NCBI GenBank assembly: GCA_018714805.1 | Contig: DVMW01000033.1 | Span: forward strand, 1 to 64,000 | From: Candidatus Fimenecus excrementigallinarum | GTDB taxonomy: Bacteria; Bacillota; Clostridia; Oscillospirales; Acutalibacteraceae | Reading direction: 5' to 3' | DNA length: 64,000 nt | In this document: in pieces, positions 63,835-64,000 of the stretch | Layout of the letters: the number at the start of each line of letters is the position of its first letter | Position numbering within the stretch: position 1 is the stretch's first letter | Position numbers and translations under genes: made by a program | The notes under the pieces: generated by a model | The model's input: only the letters and a program-made list of their open reading frames with translations | Told to the model about the DNA's origin: nothing | Databases searched by the model: none

Positions 63835-64000
63835 ATGAAAAAAGCCGCACGCTGGCTGTACCCGCTTGTTTTTCTGGCGCTGTGCGCGGCGGTCATCTGG
63901 TTTTTACAGCTGTTCACCGCGTCCGACCAGCCGATAACCTATCTGGAGTGGACCTCCGGTGTGGAAATTGCCGAGGACGGCACCGAAACGCCCTATGCAA
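63835..64000 (+). CDS. Membrane-anchored protein, N-terminal part (cut by the window)
   Basis: 55 residues visible: basic start, one membrane helix (LYPLVFLALCAAVIWFLQLF) and the beginning of an outer domain (DQPITYLEWTSGVEIAEDGTE). ATG 63835 follows AAGGAGG at 7 bases. It could be a sensor with an extracellular domain or a secreted enzyme. Divergent from the surface operon and probably under LytTR-type control. Confidence 0.6.
   Translation, partial: MKKAARWLYPLVFLALCAAVIWFLQLFTASDQPITYLEWTSGVEIAEDGTETPYA

Overview
The window reads as GC-rich chromosomal DNA from an anaerobic, spore-forming-lineage Firmicute, most likely a gut Clostridia of the Oscillospiraceae/Ruminococcaceae type. The clues are spoIIR, strong AAGGAGG ribosome binding sites, sigma-A style promoters, an [FeFe]-hydrogenase-like protein, LPXTG-like surface proteins and several glycan-degrading enzymes (GH2, GH20, GH28, GH36). 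This placement is inference from gene content; no 16S gene is present.

Layout. 1-3.6 kb is an ftsE-ftsX-M23 hydrolase-S41 protease division operon (minus strand). 3.7-9.1 kb holds a PucR/CdaR regulator, a pair of membrane-anchored proteins with an Ada-like metal-binding tail, and a Crp-regulated ABC importer. 9.3-18.7 kb carries fucO, DegV, a GH20 hexosaminidase, spoIIR, cca, and a divergent phosphodiesterase/organophosphate-transporter pair. 18.8-23.4 kb is a heterodimeric ABC exporter and an APH-type kinase. 23.5-35.5 kb is rpoB-rpoC-rpsL-rpsG-fusA-tuf. 35.7-42.1 kb has a DUF815 ATPase, a GH2 beta-galactosidase, and a gntR-ilvC unit with a double operator on the ilvC start site.

42.1-44.6 kb is an accessory patchwork: a truncated phage gp10 gene, small low-GC frames, a CorA gene bracketed by pieces of tRNA-Trp, then tRNA-Trp and a tRNA with anticodon CAT. 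44.6-47.8 kb is a five-gene operon (DRTGG, GHKL ATPase, HydS-like hydrogenase, DRTGG, PHP) that looks like a redox or H2 sensing module. 48-50.1 kb is a GH36 alpha-galactosidase. 50.2-51.4 kb has tRNA-Arg, tRNA-His and tRNA-Gln. Two of these three are followed by unusual palindrome-rich cassettes containing inverted and direct copies of the tRNA 3' end. 51.4-54.8 kb is a MerR-controlled alpha/beta hydrolase and a GH28 operon. 55-64 kb is a surface-protein locus: a truncated serine recombinase abutting an orphan sorting signal, a roughly 2,000-residue DUF6273/GLUG adhesin broken by a one-base frameshift, three accessory surface proteins, and the start of a divergent gene behind a LytTR-type direct repeat.

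The most unusual signal is the recurrent association of T-arm copies, palindromes and duplicated tails at tRNA-Arg, tRNA-Gln and tRNA-Trp, with a related T-arm-like inverted pair at 22.2-22.4 kb and an array of short hairpins at 51.04-51.2 kb. I know no named element with this build. No CRISPR array, rRNA gene, intact insertion sequence or intact prophage was seen.
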